Counted from the stretch's first letter, positions 7,626 through 15,699 are shown. The stretch is DNA of 21,432 nucleotides from JAOUGY01 sp050329955 (GCA_050329955.1 JBHJOH010000200.1:1-21432), one strand, 5' to 3'. Notes: a model not told the origin generated them from the letters alone. Translations and numbers: made by a program.

Positions 7626-8804
7626 TCACAGGCGGTCGAGTGCCTTGCGGATTCCGCCCACGGCCTGGCGGGTCCGGTGCTCGTTCTCGACCAGGGCGAA
7701 GCGGACGAAACCCTCGCCGGTGGGACCGAAACCCATACCGGGGCTGACCGCAACCTTGGCGGTGTCGATCAGGTGGATGGCGAAATCGAGGCTGCCCATG
7801 TCGGTGTAGGGGTCGGGGATGGGTGCCCACACGAACATGGTCCCCCGAGGCTTCTCGATCTTCCAGCCGGAGCGGTTGAGACCGTCCACCAGTACGTCGC
7901 GGCGCACCTTGTAGATCTCGTTCACCTCCTCGACGTAGTCGTCGCCTTCGTTGAGGGCGATGATCGAGGCGATCTGGATGGGCTGGAAGGTGCCGTAATC
8001 GAGATAACTCTTGAGCTTGGCGAGGGCGGCGATCACCTGGGGGTTGCCCACCAGGAACCCCACCCGCCAGCCGGCCATCGAATGGCCCTTGGTGAGGGTG
8101 TACAGCTCCACACCCACCTCCTTGGCACCCGGCACCTGCAGCATCGAGGGGGGTTTGTAGCCGTCGAAGGAGATGTCGGCGTAGGCGAAGTCGTGAACCA
8201 GGATCACCCCGTGCTGGTGGGCGAAGGCCACCAGCTTCTCGAAGAAGTCGACATCGACGCAGTGGGTGGTCGGGTTGTGGGGGAACGACACCACGATCAC
8301 CTTGGGCGTCGGCCAGGCGTTGAGGAACATGCGCTCCAACACCTCGAAGTAGTCGACCTCGGAGTCGATCGGCGCCATGCGGGCTTCGGCCCCGGCCATC
8401 GAAGCGGCGTAGATGTGGATGGGGTACGACGGGGTCGGCACGATGGCGGCGTCGCCCGGCTGGACCAGCACCCACATCAGGTGGCTCAGACCTTCCTTGG
8501 CGCCGATGGTGGAAATGACCTCGGTCTCGGGGTCGAGCTCCACTCCGAAGCGCCGCATGTACCGGTCGGCCACCGCCTTCCGCAGATTGGGGAGGCCCCG
8601 TGACACCGAATAGCGGTGGTTGCGGGGGTTTCGGGCCGCCTCGATCAGCTTGTCGACCACGATCGGCGAGGACGGGATGTCCGGGTTGCCAAAGCCGAGG
8701 TCGACGACATCCTCACCGGCTCGCCGAGCGGCCATCTTCCGCTGGTTGACCTCGGCGAACACGTACGGCGGCAGGTTGTCGATACGACGGAACTGGTAGT
8801 CCAT
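7626..8804 (-). CDS. alaC: AlaC-like class I/II aminotransferase (probable glutamate-pyruvate aminotransferase)
   Basis: This PLP enzyme of 392 residues has fold type I. Its N-terminus (FRRIDNLPPYVFAEVNQRKMAARR, shown in two parts: FRRIDNLPPYVF and KMAARRAGEDVVDLGFGNPD) is characteristic of the AlaC (YfdZ) group, which makes alanine from pyruvate and glutamate. Other landmarks are RYSVSRGLPNLR, SFPHNPTTH (Asn contacting PLP), HDFAYADISFDG (Asp and Tyr) and the Schiff-base Lys239 in TLTKGHSMAGWRVGF, with a late Arg in GFVRFALVENE that binds the substrate carboxylate. ATG 8804 gives the expected N-terminus. Longer readings reach into the LLM gene. TAACCT lies 7 nt before the ATG with no ribosome binding site. 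LL-diaminopimelate or methionine aminotransferase activity is a possible alternative. Confidence 0.88.
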   Translation of the reverse strand: MDYQFRRIDNLPPYVFAEVNQRKMAARRAGEDVVDLGFGNPDIPSSPIVVDKLIEAARNPRNHRYSVSRGLPNLRKAVADRYMRRFGVELDPETEVISTIGAKEGLSHLMWVLVQPGDAAIVPTPSYPIHIYAASMAGAEARMAPIDSEVDYFEVLERMFLNAWPTPKVIVVSFPHNPTTHCVDVDFFEKLVAFAHQHGVILVHDFAYADISFDGYKPPSMLQVPGAKEVGVELYTLTKGHSMAGWRVGFLVGNPQVIAALAKLKSYLDYGTFQPIQIASIIALNEGDDYVEEVNEIYKVRRDVLVDGLNRSGWKIEKPRGTMFVWAPIPDPYTDMGSLDFAIHLIDTAKVAVSPGMGFGPTGEGFVRFALVENEHRTRQAVGGIRKALDRL

Positions 8805-8811
8805 GTCGGTG

Positions 8812-8817
8812 AGGTTA
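8812..8817 (-). promoter_or_regulatory. -10 box of a probable leaderless promoter for the aminotransferase gene
   Basis: TAACCT is followed by the 7 nt CACCGAC and then the ATG, with no Shine-Dalgarno sequence. CTGAAT, 16 nt upstream, may act as a poor -35. It lies in the 31-nt gap after the LLM oxidoreductase stop. Confidence 0.45.
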
Positions 8818-8835
8818 CCGGCTCGAAGGCTGCAT

Positions 8836-9633
8836 TCAGCCGAGCGTTTCGACCACCGATCGCGCAAATATCTCCCATCGTTCTGGGCGGTTGGGGAGCA
8901 CCGACACAACGAAATGCTCACATCCGGCCCCGGCGAGCGCAGTAAGTTGCGCGACCACCTCATCGGCCGTGCCGGTTATGTCGCCACCCCGCCCGTGGCG
9001 CTCCGCGAGCAGCCGATCGAGATCGGCCCGGTCCTCGCCAACGACCACCGATCCACCCCAGCTCAGCGTCAGCCCTGGTCGGCGTGCCCGCAACCCGGCG
9101 GCGATGGTGGCGAACCGCTCGGGTGGTAGCGCCCACCCGTTCCACCCGTCGGCCTCGAGGGCGACGGCGAGAACCCGCTCGTGGGTGCCACCCACCCAAC
9201 GCCGGACGTCGGCCCCGGCGAGCGCCCGCACGGTCTGCTCGACCTCCGTCACCCGCTCGGCCACCGACCCCGGGACCTGCCCGAACCGGATCGCCTCATC
9301 GGCCGACATACGGTCGCCGGCGCCGAGACCCACCACCATCCGGCCCGGGGCGATGGTGGCGGCGGTGTGTGCCACCGCCGCCGACACCACCGGGCCGCGG
9401 AGGGGGACCCGCATCACCAGGGTCCCGACCGTGATGGTCGAGGTGGCGGCCGCCACCGCACCCAGGGTGGCGGCCAGTTCCAGCACCGGCCGGGACGGGT
9501 CGCCGAGCGGGATGAGATGGTCGAAGAGGAAAACCCCGTCCAGCGACGAAGCCTCGGCGAAGCGGGCGGCGGCCAGGACGGGCTCGAAGGTGGAGGAGAA
9601 CTGGGGGACGGTGATGTGGAACCGAGGCCTCAC
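8836..9633 (-). CDS. LLM-class (probably F420-dependent) oxidoreductase
   Basis: The 265-residue product belongs to the luciferase-like monooxygenase superfamily, TIM-barrel enzymes that in actinobacteria usually use coenzyme F420. Family features are the start FHITVPQFSSTF, the segment DGVFLFDHLIPLG, LELAATLGAVAAATSTITVGTLV, and APGRMVVGLGAGDR. In place of the long C-terminal region it has a compact end with TADEVVAQLTALAGAGCEHFVVSV, the usual final barrel strand motif. It is somewhat shorter than the common 300-350 residues. GTG 9633 follows the DUF1232 stop by 7 nt, so it is most likely the last gene of the ArsA-ROK-DUF1232 run. The substrate cannot be inferred, and use of FMN rather than F420 is not excluded. 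Confidence 0.8.
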   Translation of the reverse strand: MRPRFHITVPQFSSTFEPVLAAARFAEASSLDGVFLFDHLIPLGDPSRPVLELAATLGAVAAATSTITVGTLVMRVPLRGPVVSAAVAHTAATIAPGRMVVGLGAGDRMSADEAIRFGQVPGSVAERVTEVEQTVRALAGADVRRWVGGTHERVLAVALEADGWNGWALPPERFATIAAGLRARRPGLTLSWGGSVVVGEDRADLDRLLAERHGRGGDITGTADEVVAQLTALAGAGCEHFVVSVLPNRPERWEIFARSVVETLG

Positions 9634-9640
9634 GTGGGCC

Positions 9641-10066
9641 TCACGTACCGGACAGACCCCGGAACAGGCGCCTGATCTTGACGGGCACCAGGTCGGAGGC
9701 CACGTCGAGCACCGAGCGGATCAGATCGAGCAGATCCCGGGGGCCGTCCCAGTGCTCCAACACGACATCCTCACCGGCCACGCTGATGAGATGGTTGAGC
9801 GCCAGTGCCACGATCAGCATGTCGTCGGCCAGACCGACGACGGGAATCAACTCGGGGATGAGGTCGATGGGCGATGCCAGGTAGGCCATGGCGGCACCCA
9901 CCACCAGCTTGCTGCGCCTCGGCACCCGGGGGTCCTTGAGGAGCCGGCTGAGCAGCTTGATCAGGTTGGGTAGCAGCAGGGCGGCATCACGGGCGAACCG
10001 CCGGATCTGCAGCGACGGGCCGCCACCTGGAGAGATGACCTCGTCTGGTCGAAGTGGATCTGTCAT
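9641..10066 (-). CDS. DUF1232 (YkvA-like) membrane-associated protein
   Basis: The 141-residue protein contains the DUF1232 signature at about 60-90: a hydrophobic helix, SPIDLIPELIPVVG (65-78) and the following LADDMLIVALAL. The family is small and widespread, of unknown biochemical function, and thought to sit at the membrane through this hydrophobic hairpin. The N-terminal 20 residues are polar and Gly/Pro-rich, and the C-terminus ends with a basic KIRRLFRG segment. ATG 10066 overlaps the stop of the ROK kinase gene (ATGA), which fixes the start and suggests coupled translation. Its position between a sugar kinase and an LLM oxidoreductase gives no firm clue to its role. Confidence 0.8.
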   Translation of the reverse strand: MTDPLRPDEVISPGGGPSLQIRRFARDAALLLPNLIKLLSRLLKDPRVPRRSKLVVGAAMAYLASPIDLIPELIPVVGLADDMLIVALALNHLISVAGEDVVLEHWDGPRDLLDLIRSVLDVASDLVPVKIRRLFRGLSGT

Positions 10067-11004
10067 GGTCGTTCCTCGACTGGTCGGCAGTTCGTGGTGG
10101 CCGCCAACAGCGCAGCCCCCACCGATCCCGCCAGCCGCCCGAAGCGGGCTTCGAGCAGTGGCGCCGATTCCCGATGGGCGGAACCGGTGAGGTGTGATGC
10201 TATCGCCGTTCTGGCCGGATCCAACAGCCATCTTCCCGCCTGGGCGACGGCGCCGCCCACCACCACCACATCCGGGTCGAGCACCGCAATCAGGTTGGCG
10301 ACACCGCGCCCGAGCCACTCGCCCGCCTCGGCCAGGATCGCACGGGCCGCTTGGTCGCCCGCCCCGGCGGCCGCCGACAGGTGGGCACCGGTGGCGATCG
10401 ACCGCCCCACCAGCCTGGCAACGGTGCCGTCGGGAGCCTGGCTCACCAGGTCACCGGCGAGTCGGTCGAGACGCGCACCCGAGACCAGCGTCTCCCAGCA
10501 GCCCCGACGACCACAGGCGCACAACAATCCGTCGGGCTGGACGGTCATGTGGCCCATCTCACCGGCGAAGGACCGACCCCGGTAGATCTGACCCCCGAAC
10601 ACCATCCCGGCACCGATCCCGGTGCCGAATGTGAGCATCAGCACGTGCTCGAACCCCACCGCGACTCCGGCGGTGGCCTCGGCGAAGGCGGCCAGATTGG
10701 CGTCGTTGTCCACCACCACCGGGACACCCAGACGGTACGCGAGCTCGGATCGGTAGGCGATGCCCTCGCCGGAGACATGTGGGCCCCACACGAACACGCC
10801 CTCGGGCCAGCGGACCAAACCGGCCAGGCCCACACCGACCGCGTCGGCGCCGTGTTCCACCAGGAGTCGGGCGGCGACACCGGCCACGAAGTCGAGCACG
10901 TCGCTCTCGGGAACGGCGTCCGAATACTCGGCGACCAAGTGACCGTCCGCCACCACCGCCGCCTTGAGGAAGGTCCCGCCGACGTCGATGCCGACGGTGA
11001 TCAT
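10063..11004 (-). CDS. ROK-family sugar kinase (probable glucokinase)
   Basis: This cytoplasmic kinase probably phosphorylates glucose with ATP. In 313 residues it shows the phosphate-binding DVGGT (7-11), the catalytic Asp101 in VDNDANLAAFAE, GTGIGAG (127-133), the ROK sugar/zinc motif with Glu149 and His152 (GEMGH), and the cysteine cluster CACGRRGCWE (Cys162, Cys164, Cys169). There is no N-terminal DNA-binding domain, so it is a kinase rather than a ROK repressor. ATG 11004 overlaps the stop of the small upstream gene by 3 nt in an ATGA arrangement, and its own stop overlaps the DUF1232 start. With alpha-glucan phosphorylase encoded nearby it would fit glycogen or glucan use, though the two are not in one operon. 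Confidence 0.9.
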   Translation of the reverse strand: MITVGIDVGGTFLKAAVVADGHLVAEYSDAVPESDVLDFVAGVAARLLVEHGADAVGVGLAGLVRWPEGVFVWGPHVSGEGIAYRSELAYRLGVPVVVDNDANLAAFAEATAGVAVGFEHVLMLTFGTGIGAGMVFGGQIYRGRSFAGEMGHMTVQPDGLLCACGRRGCWETLVSGARLDRLAGDLVSQAPDGTVARLVGRSIATGAHLSAAAGAGDQAARAILAEAGEWLGRGVANLIAVLDPDVVVVGGAVAQAGRWLLDPARTAIASHLTGSAHRESAPLLEARFGRLAGSVGAALLAATTNCRPVEERP

Positions 11005-11192
11005 TCGATCTCGATCTGCTGACGCCCCACCGGTGGCTGGCGGGCGGTGTCATCGCCGCGTCGGGCCGCGCCAAGTTCGTCGATCACCGCTTCGACCGCC
11101 TTCAGGCTCTCGACACCGGCGCGCAACAGGTGATAGGCCGCCCGTGCCCCCGCCCGACGCAGGGCGTCGACCATGTCCGGGTCGGGACTCAC
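11001..11192 (-). CDS. Small helical protein of unknown function
   Basis: The 63-residue product has a predicted amphipathic helix over about residues 8-42, rich in Ala, Leu and Arg and containing AAYHLLRAGVESLKAVEAVI, and a polar tail ending in IEIE. No family is recognised. GTG 11192 is chosen because GGGGGAG lies just upstream; ATG 11174 is an alternative with no binding site. It lies 10 nt after the ArsA stop and its TGA overlaps the ROK kinase ATG, so it is a true member of the operon by spacing. The overlap on one side and close fit on the other are the main evidence that it is translated. Confidence 0.6.
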   Translation of the reverse strand: MSPDPDMVDALRRAGARAAYHLLRAGVESLKAVEAVIDELGAARRGDDTARQPPVGRQQIEIE

Positions 11193-11202
11193 GACTCCCC
11201 CG

Positions 11203-12393
11203 TCATGCCGACGGCCTGGCGCGTTTCACGGCGGCGCCGAAGACCACCCGCAGCACCCCCTGATCGAGGGTGGCCTTGGAGACCTGACGGCGTTGCAGCG
11301 AGTCGGGCAGCACGAACGAACGACGGTAGGGGCCCACCTCGATGTACAACTCGGATCCGTGCCGGAAGACGTTGAGATCCTCCTTGCCGACGAAGGGGAC
11401 GTCCATCTCCATGAGCACTTCGCCCCCCTGGTCGACGATGCGGAACGGACTGTGGGCATGGAAGTCGGTGATCGGATCGGACTCACCGTAGAGCTCGCCG
11501 GCGAGCTGACGAAGCCGCTCGATCCCGACCATCTCATCGTCGAACAGGCGTAGTCGCAGGCGCGGCACCTCACGGAATGCCGCGTCGACGGTGGCGAGAT
11601 GACCGGCCTGGATGGAAAGCCAGCGGGCGAAATAGGGGTCGGACACCTCCTGGGGAAGCACCCGGTTCACCACCACCCCGTCGACGCCGTACCCGAACAA
11701 CCCAAGGTAGGTGTAGGTACGCCGCGCCTCGTCGATGACCATCTTCTCGGGGTTCATCACCAGCCGAGCCGACGTGACGTTGGGGTCGGCCAGCAGTTCC
11801 TTCACCTGTTCCACCCCTTCGAACACGCTCTGGGCGGCGGCGAACACCGAATCGTCGGGCATGGGAAGGTCGGTCATCCGGGTCAGGATGGGCCGGGCAG
11901 CCCGCATGATCTTGCGCTCGGTGGGCATGACCCGATCGAAGTACCAGGACAGCACCTCGGGAAGGCTGAGCAACCGGAGGGTCTCGGCAGTCGGGGCGCA
12001 GTCGAGCACGATCACGTCGTACTCACCCGACCGGGCGTGCTCGTTGACGTCGAGGAGTGCGAACAACTCGTCCATCCCGGGGAACACCAGGAACTCCTCG
12101 GCTTCGAGACCGTCGACTCCTCCCCAGTTGAGGACGTTCATGAGCTGGTCGCGAATCGCTCCCCAGTGCCGGTCGAGCTGCTCCTGGGTGTCGATCTGCT
12201 GACCGTGGAGACCGGCGACGACCGGGGTGGGTCGATCCCCCAGCGGGACGTCGAGGGCGTCGGCCAGCGAGTGGGCGGGGTCGGTGGAGCTGATCAGCGT
12301 TCGATGACCCCGGTCGGCGGCCGCCAGGGCGGTGGCGGCGGCGACGGTGGTCTTGCCGACGCCTCCTTTTCCGGTGACGAGAACAATCCGCAC
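11203..12393 (-). CDS. ArsA/GET3-family ATPase with HSP20-like C-terminal domain
   Basis: The product is a 396-residue ATPase of the TRC40/GET3/ArsA group. It has the deviant Walker A GKGGVGKTT (8-16), the switch segment SSTDPAHSLADAL, Walker B-like VIVLDCAPTAETLRLL, and MNPEKMVIDEA. The last 75 or so residues (from SPFRIV, including VFRHGSELYIEVGPYRR) form a beta-rich domain like the ArsA_HSP20 domain that many bacterial homologues carry. No arsenite-binding cysteine pair or ars genes were seen, so arsenite efflux is unlikely. Its role may be chaperone- or membrane-protein-related, as for eukaryotic Get3, but that is inference. GTG 12393 follows the SRPBCC gene's TAG by 3 nt. Confidence 0.9.
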   Translation of the reverse strand: MRIVLVTGKGGVGKTTVAAATALAAADRGHRTLISSTDPAHSLADALDVPLGDRPTPVVAGLHGQQIDTQEQLDRHWGAIRDQLMNVLNWGGVDGLEAEEFLVFPGMDELFALLDVNEHARSGEYDVIVLDCAPTAETLRLLSLPEVLSWYFDRVMPTERKIMRAARPILTRMTDLPMPDDSVFAAAQSVFEGVEQVKELLADPNVTSARLVMNPEKMVIDEARRTYTYLGLFGYGVDGVVVNRVLPQEVSDPYFARWLSIQAGHLATVDAAFREVPRLRLRLFDDEMVGIERLRQLAGELYGESDPITDFHAHSPFRIVDQGGEVLMEMDVPFVGKEDLNVFRHGSELYIEVGPYRRSFVLPDSLQRRQVSKATLDQGVLRVVFGAAVKRARPSA

Positions 12394-12396
12394 CGG

Positions 12397-12843
12397 CTAC
12401 CCGGTGGTGATCTGTTCGACCCGTTCGCGCAAGCCGCGCAGGGCGGTACCGACGATCTGCTTTTCGACCTGTCGGCGCAGGAACCCGGGAATGGTGAAGG
12501 CTGGCTCGGCGCGGAGGGCGTAGACCACCTCGGTGCGGCTTTCCTCGAGCCGGTTGAAGGCATAGGAGCCTTCGAGCGACTTAAGGTCGTCACCGGGCTC
12601 GGCGGTCCAGGAGATCCGGTTCGGCTCGTCGTAGCTGTAGCGGAGGTCGTAGGCGATCTCCTTGACCATGCCGTCGATCACGAAGTGGGCACGGTCGACC
12701 CTTCCGGCCGAATCGTGCCCCAGAACCTCGGTGACGCGGACTCCGGTGGCCCACTCGGGGTACGAGGCGATGTCGGAGGCAACCGCGAAGCAGGCTTCGG
12801 GGCTGGCTGCGATCTCGATGGTCTGAACGGTGCTGGCGGCCAT
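12397..12843 (-). CDS. SRPBCC-family (polyketide cyclase/dehydrase-like) protein
   Basis: The 148-residue product has the START-like SRPBCC fold, a helix-grip barrel that binds hydrophobic ligands. It begins with IEIAASPEACFAVASDIASYPEWATGV, here split as IEIAASPEACFAV and DIASYPEW, the typical opening of the cyclase/dehydrase subfamily, and ends with a long C-terminal helix (RQVEKQIVGTALRGLRERVEQ). There is no catalytic motif, and the ligand is unknown. ATG 12843 was chosen over the GTG at 12870, which adds nine residues not found at the family start. The gene ends with TAG 3 nt before the ArsA GTG. It has been seen next to ArsA-like genes in other actinobacteria as far as I recall, but this was not checked. 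Confidence 0.85.
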   Translation of the reverse strand: MAASTVQTIEIAASPEACFAVASDIASYPEWATGVRVTEVLGHDSAGRVDRAHFVIDGMVKEIAYDLRYSYDEPNRISWTAEPGDDLKSLEGSYAFNRLEESRTEVVYALRAEPAFTIPGFLRRQVEKQIVGTALRGLRERVEQITTG

Positions 12844-12853
12844 GTGCTTGCAT

Positions 12854-12859
12854 ATGTTA
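12854..12859 (-). promoter_or_regulatory. Possible -10 box upstream of the SRPBCC gene
   Basis: TAACAT lies 10 nt before the ATG at 12843 in the 66-nt gap after the metallophosphoesterase stop. It would give a leader of about 3 nt and could start the SRPBCC-ArsA-ROK run on its own. TTGATC is present 12 nt upstream, which is too close for a standard -35. Confidence 0.25.
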
Positions 12860-12909
12860 GCGCTCGGCACGGATCAAACCGACATCGCCGACCTCGGTGT
12901 GAATCGAGT

Positions 12910-13680
12910 TCAAACCCGGACGGGGTCGAAGCGAACCGCCCGCTGAGTCGCCCGGAAATACCCCACGTTGCGACACAGCGTGGTTCCCACCCGCCATCGG
13001 GTGGCCTGCGGCTGATGCACGTCTCCGAAGAAGTGGAAGGGCGGGGCCACGTCGAGCAGGTACTCGAGAATCGGGGTCGAGGCCCGCTCCAACCGGCCGG
13101 TGATGACGTCGCGATGCAACGGCTCCACCGCCGGCGGCAGATGCGAGCACAGCACGTCCACCGTCCCGATCCGATCGAGCTTGGTGCGCATCTCCTCGTC
13201 GGAGACCTCACCTTCGGCTCCGAGCGGCGTGGCTACGCCGCCACCGACGAAGCCCACCCGTACACCTTCGATGACCACCACCTCGCCGTCGACGAAACGA
13301 ACCCCCTCGGGCAGGTGTTCGACGAGCATGCCGGGACGGTCGACGTTTCCGAAGGTGACATAGGCGTTCGCCCCGGTGAGCGCTTGGCGGGTGGCGATGT
13401 ACTGGTCGAGCAACGACTGCTCGAACCGGGCGCGAAAGGACTCCCATTCATCACCCACCGCCTCACGCCACAACGCCCGCATACCGACGTAGTCGCCCGC
13501 AGCCCTCGCCCGCCCCGCCCGACGGGCGAACTCGATGCCGAGCAGGTCGGCGGTGATGCCCTCACCGGTGCGGTAGTCCATCAGGTTGACGAGATCGCCC
13601 AGCACCAGCAACGTCTCACCGCCGGCGGCAACCCGGCGCATGGCGTCGAAGGCGCCGTGGACGTCGGAGATGAGAAGCAC
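12910..13680 (-). CDS. Calcineurin-like metallophosphoesterase
   Basis: The 256-residue product is a metal-dependent phosphoesterase. Motifs in order are SDVHG (5-9), GDLVN (28-32), GNVD (111-114), SHLPPA and GDVHQP. These supply the dinuclear metal ligands, except that the last motif is usually GHxH and here reads GDVH, so one expected His is an Asp. About 80 residues separate the second and third motifs, more than usual. The start is GTG 13680, which overlaps the stop of the preceding gene (TAGTG) and has GGCGGAG upstream; TTG 13713 or GTG 13710 would add ten or so residues not typical of the family. The substrate is unknown. Confidence 0.82.
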   Translation of the reverse strand: MLLISDVHGAFDAMRRVAAGGETLLVLGDLVNLMDYRTGEGITADLLGIEFARRAGRARAAGDYVGMRALWREAVGDEWESFRARFEQSLLDQYIATRQALTGANAYVTFGNVDRPGMLVEHLPEGVRFVDGEVVVIEGVRVGFVGGGVATPLGAEGEVSDEEMRTKLDRIGTVDVLCSHLPPAVEPLHRDVITGRLERASTPILEYLLDVAPPFHFFGDVHQPQATRWRVGTTLCRNVGYFRATQRAVRFDPVRV

Positions 13681-13967
13681 TAGTCGGCTCCGCCCATCGC
13701 TCCTGCCCACCAAGCCGCCGCAGCCGCTCCGGTCACGGCTGCCATTGCGGCCAGCGGCGCCGAGATCTCGATGGAAGCGAACTCGGCACTCATGCCGGCC
13801 ATCCCGAAGCCGACCAGTCCGCCCGCAAGACGACGGCCCCCGACACCGAAGCGCCGCTCCGGATCGCGATCGGGTCGCCCGGTGCTCTCGGCGAACGAAT
13901 GCGCCACGATCCAGCCGATGAGGGCCAGGCAGCCGACCACCAGAACGATCGCATAGACCGCCGTCAC
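13680..13967 (-). CDS. Small two-helix membrane protein
   Basis: The 95-residue product has an N-terminal membrane helix (VYAIVLVVGCLALIGWIV, about 4-21), a polar basic stretch with ESTGRPDRDPERRFG, a Gly-rich hydrophobic segment and a final Ala-rich helix (about 70-90). It looks like a small inner-membrane protein of the kind common in actinobacteria; no family was recognised. GTG 13967 overlaps the ilvD stop in a GTGA arrangement, and its TAG overlaps the metallophosphoesterase GTG by one base, so it is translated between two coupled genes. The longer frame beyond 13967 runs over ilvD in another frame and is not real. Confidence 0.65.
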   Translation of the reverse strand: MTAVYAIVLVVGCLALIGWIVAHSFAESTGRPDRDPERRFGVGGRRLAGGLVGFGMAGMSAEFASIEISAPLAAMAAVTGAAAAAWWAGAMGGAD

Positions 13968-15634
13968 CCGCTGGTCACCGCACCCTCCTGGGCACCACCG
14001 ACCAGCTTGGCGTACTTGGCGAGCACGCCGCTCGTGTAGCGGGGGGGGAACGGCGTGCGAGTGCGCGCGCGCTCGTCGAGCGTCGCCTGGTCCACGAGCA
14101 CGTCGATGCGACGTTCGGCGACGTGGATGCGGATGGTGTCGCCCTCGGCCACCAGCCCGATCGGCCCGCCCTGTTCGGACTCGGGGGCGACGTGTCCGAT
14201 ACACAACCCGGTGGTCCCCCCCGAGAACCTTCCATCGGTGATCAGGAGCACGTCTTTGCCGAGCCCGGCCCCCTTGATGGCGGCGGTGATCTGGAGCATC
14301 TCGCGCATACCAGGCCCACCCCGGGGGCCTTCGGTACGGATGATCACCACGTCGCCCTTGTTGATGCGGTGGGCGAAGAGCGACTCGAGGGCGTCCTGCT
14401 CCCCGTCGAAGACCCGGGCCGGGCCTTCGAACACGTCGAGATCGATGCCCGCCACCTTCACCACGGCCCCTTCGGGAGCGAGCGACCCGCGCAGGATGGC
14501 GATGCCACCCTCGGCCGCCAGCGGGTTCGAAACCGGTCGGATCACGTCCTGGTCGGTGGGGAAGGTGTAGTCCTCGAGATTCTCGCCCAGGGTCCTGCCG
14601 GTGACGGTGAGGACATCGCCATCGATCAATCCATCGTCGAGCAGGGCCCGCAGCACCACCGGAACCCCACCGATGCGGTCGAGATCCACCATGTGGTAGC
14701 GACCGAACGGCTTGAGATCCCCCAGGTGTGGCGTGCGGCGGCTGATGCGGTCGAAGTCGTCGAGCTCGAGCTCGACGCCGGCCTCGTTGGCGATGGCGAG
14801 CAGGTGGAGCACGGCGTTGGTGGATCCGCCCAGCACCATGACGGTGGTGATGGCGTTCTCGAAGGCGGCCCGGGTCATGATCTGGCGGGGGCGGATGTTT
14901 GCCTCGAGCATTCCCATCACCGTCTCACCCGAACGGACGGCGTAGTCACGCAAGCGAGGGTCGATGGCCGGGACCGAAGCGGACCCGAGCAGCGACATCC
15001 CCATCGCCTCGCCGATCGACGCCATGGTGTTGGCGGTGAACATTCCGGCGCACGAGCCGACACCCGGGCAGGCGCTCTTCTCCAGCTCCAGGAGGTCGGC
15101 CTCACCGATGCGCCTTTCGGAGAGGGCGCCGATGCCTTCGAACACGTCGACGATGGAGATGTCGCGACCGCGGTAGGAGCCGGGGAGGCTGGAACCGCCG
15201 TACAGGAACACGCTGGGAAGGTTGGTGCGGGCGGCAGCCATCAGCATGCCGGGCAGCGACTTGTCGCAACCGGCGATGGTGACCATGCCGTCGAACCGTT
15301 CGCCGTGCATCACCAGCTCGACCGAGTCGGCGATCACCTCGCGGGAGACGAGCGAAGCGCGCATCCCCTCGTGCCCCATCGAGATGCCATCGGAGACGGC
15401 GATGGTGGCGAAGACGAGCCCGACACCGTTGGCGGCCCTGACACCTTCTTTGGCAGCCTCCGCCAGCATCGGGCCGGTCACGTTGCAGGGCGTGACCTCG
15501 TTGCCGGCCGACACCAGACCCACCTGGGGCTTGGAGAAGTCGTCGTCGGTGAGTCCCACCGCTCGCAGCATCGCCCGGGCCGCAGCCTTGGCAGGTCCTT
15601 CCGTCACGTCCTGGGAATGGATCTTGTGCGCCAT
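13964..15634 (-). CDS. ilvD: Dihydroxy-acid dehydratase
   Basis: IlvD dehydrates 2,3-dihydroxy acids to 2-oxo acids, the third common step of isoleucine and valine synthesis. The 556-residue protein has the three iron-sulfur ligand cysteines Cys50 (TPCN), Cys123 (AGCDKS, with Lys125 that is carbamylated in the family) and Cys195 (CPGVGSCAGMFTANTM), followed by GGSTNAVLHL and the C-terminal TDGRFSGGTTGLCIGHVAPE. The [2Fe-2S] form of the enzyme is typical of actinobacteria. ATG 15634 gives the family start (MAHKIHSQDVTEG). An earlier in-frame GTG to 15679 adds atypical residues. No Shine-Dalgarno is present, but TATCCT lies 7 nt upstream. It heads a run of overlapping genes and is divergent from the glucan phosphorylase. 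Confidence 0.96.
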   Translation of the reverse strand: MAHKIHSQDVTEGPAKAAARAMLRAVGLTDDDFSKPQVGLVSAGNEVTPCNVTGPMLAEAAKEGVRAANGVGLVFATIAVSDGISMGHEGMRASLVSREVIADSVELVMHGERFDGMVTIAGCDKSLPGMLMAAARTNLPSVFLYGGSSLPGSYRGRDISIVDVFEGIGALSERRIGEADLLELEKSACPGVGSCAGMFTANTMASIGEAMGMSLLGSASVPAIDPRLRDYAVRSGETVMGMLEANIRPRQIMTRAAFENAITTVMVLGGSTNAVLHLLAIANEAGVELELDDFDRISRRTPHLGDLKPFGRYHMVDLDRIGGVPVVLRALLDDGLIDGDVLTVTGRTLGENLEDYTFPTDQDVIRPVSNPLAAEGGIAILRGSLAPEGAVVKVAGIDLDVFEGPARVFDGEQDALESLFAHRINKGDVVIIRTEGPRGGPGMREMLQITAAIKGAGLGKDVLLITDGRFSGGTTGLCIGHVAPESEQGGPIGLVAEGDTIRIHVAERRIDVLVDQATLDERARTRTPFPPRYTSGVLAKYAKLVGGAQEGAVTSG

Positions 15635-15641
15635 GGCCGAG

Positions 15642-15647
15642 AGGATA
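15642..15647 (-). promoter_or_regulatory. -10 box of a probable leaderless promoter for ilvD
   Basis: TATCCT followed by the 7 nt CTCGGCC and then the ilvD ATG. This spacing puts the transcription start at the start codon, and there is no ribosome binding site. It lies in the divergent ilvD-glucan phosphorylase region. Confidence 0.5.
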
Positions 15648-15699
15648 CAGGTGGAAGCGTCTCGACCCGGTGCCCCCACCGGCGTAGTGTGTCAGACGC

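Noticed and set aside
5435..7753. A 772-codon open frame running through fabD and the threonine aldolase region
   Set aside because: Only the 309 residues from ATG 6364 match FabD; the upstream part is Arg/Gly-rich nonsense opposite in frame to the threonine aldolase, a usual effect of high GC content.
12903..12925. tRNA T-arm-like GAGTTCAAACCC
   Set aside because: It covers the end of the metallophosphoesterase gene, and the rest of a tRNA cloverleaf is absent.
14515..14545. tRNA T-arm-like GGTTCGAAACC
   Set aside because: It lies inside the conserved ilvD coding region and no acceptor stem or anticodon arm surrounds it.
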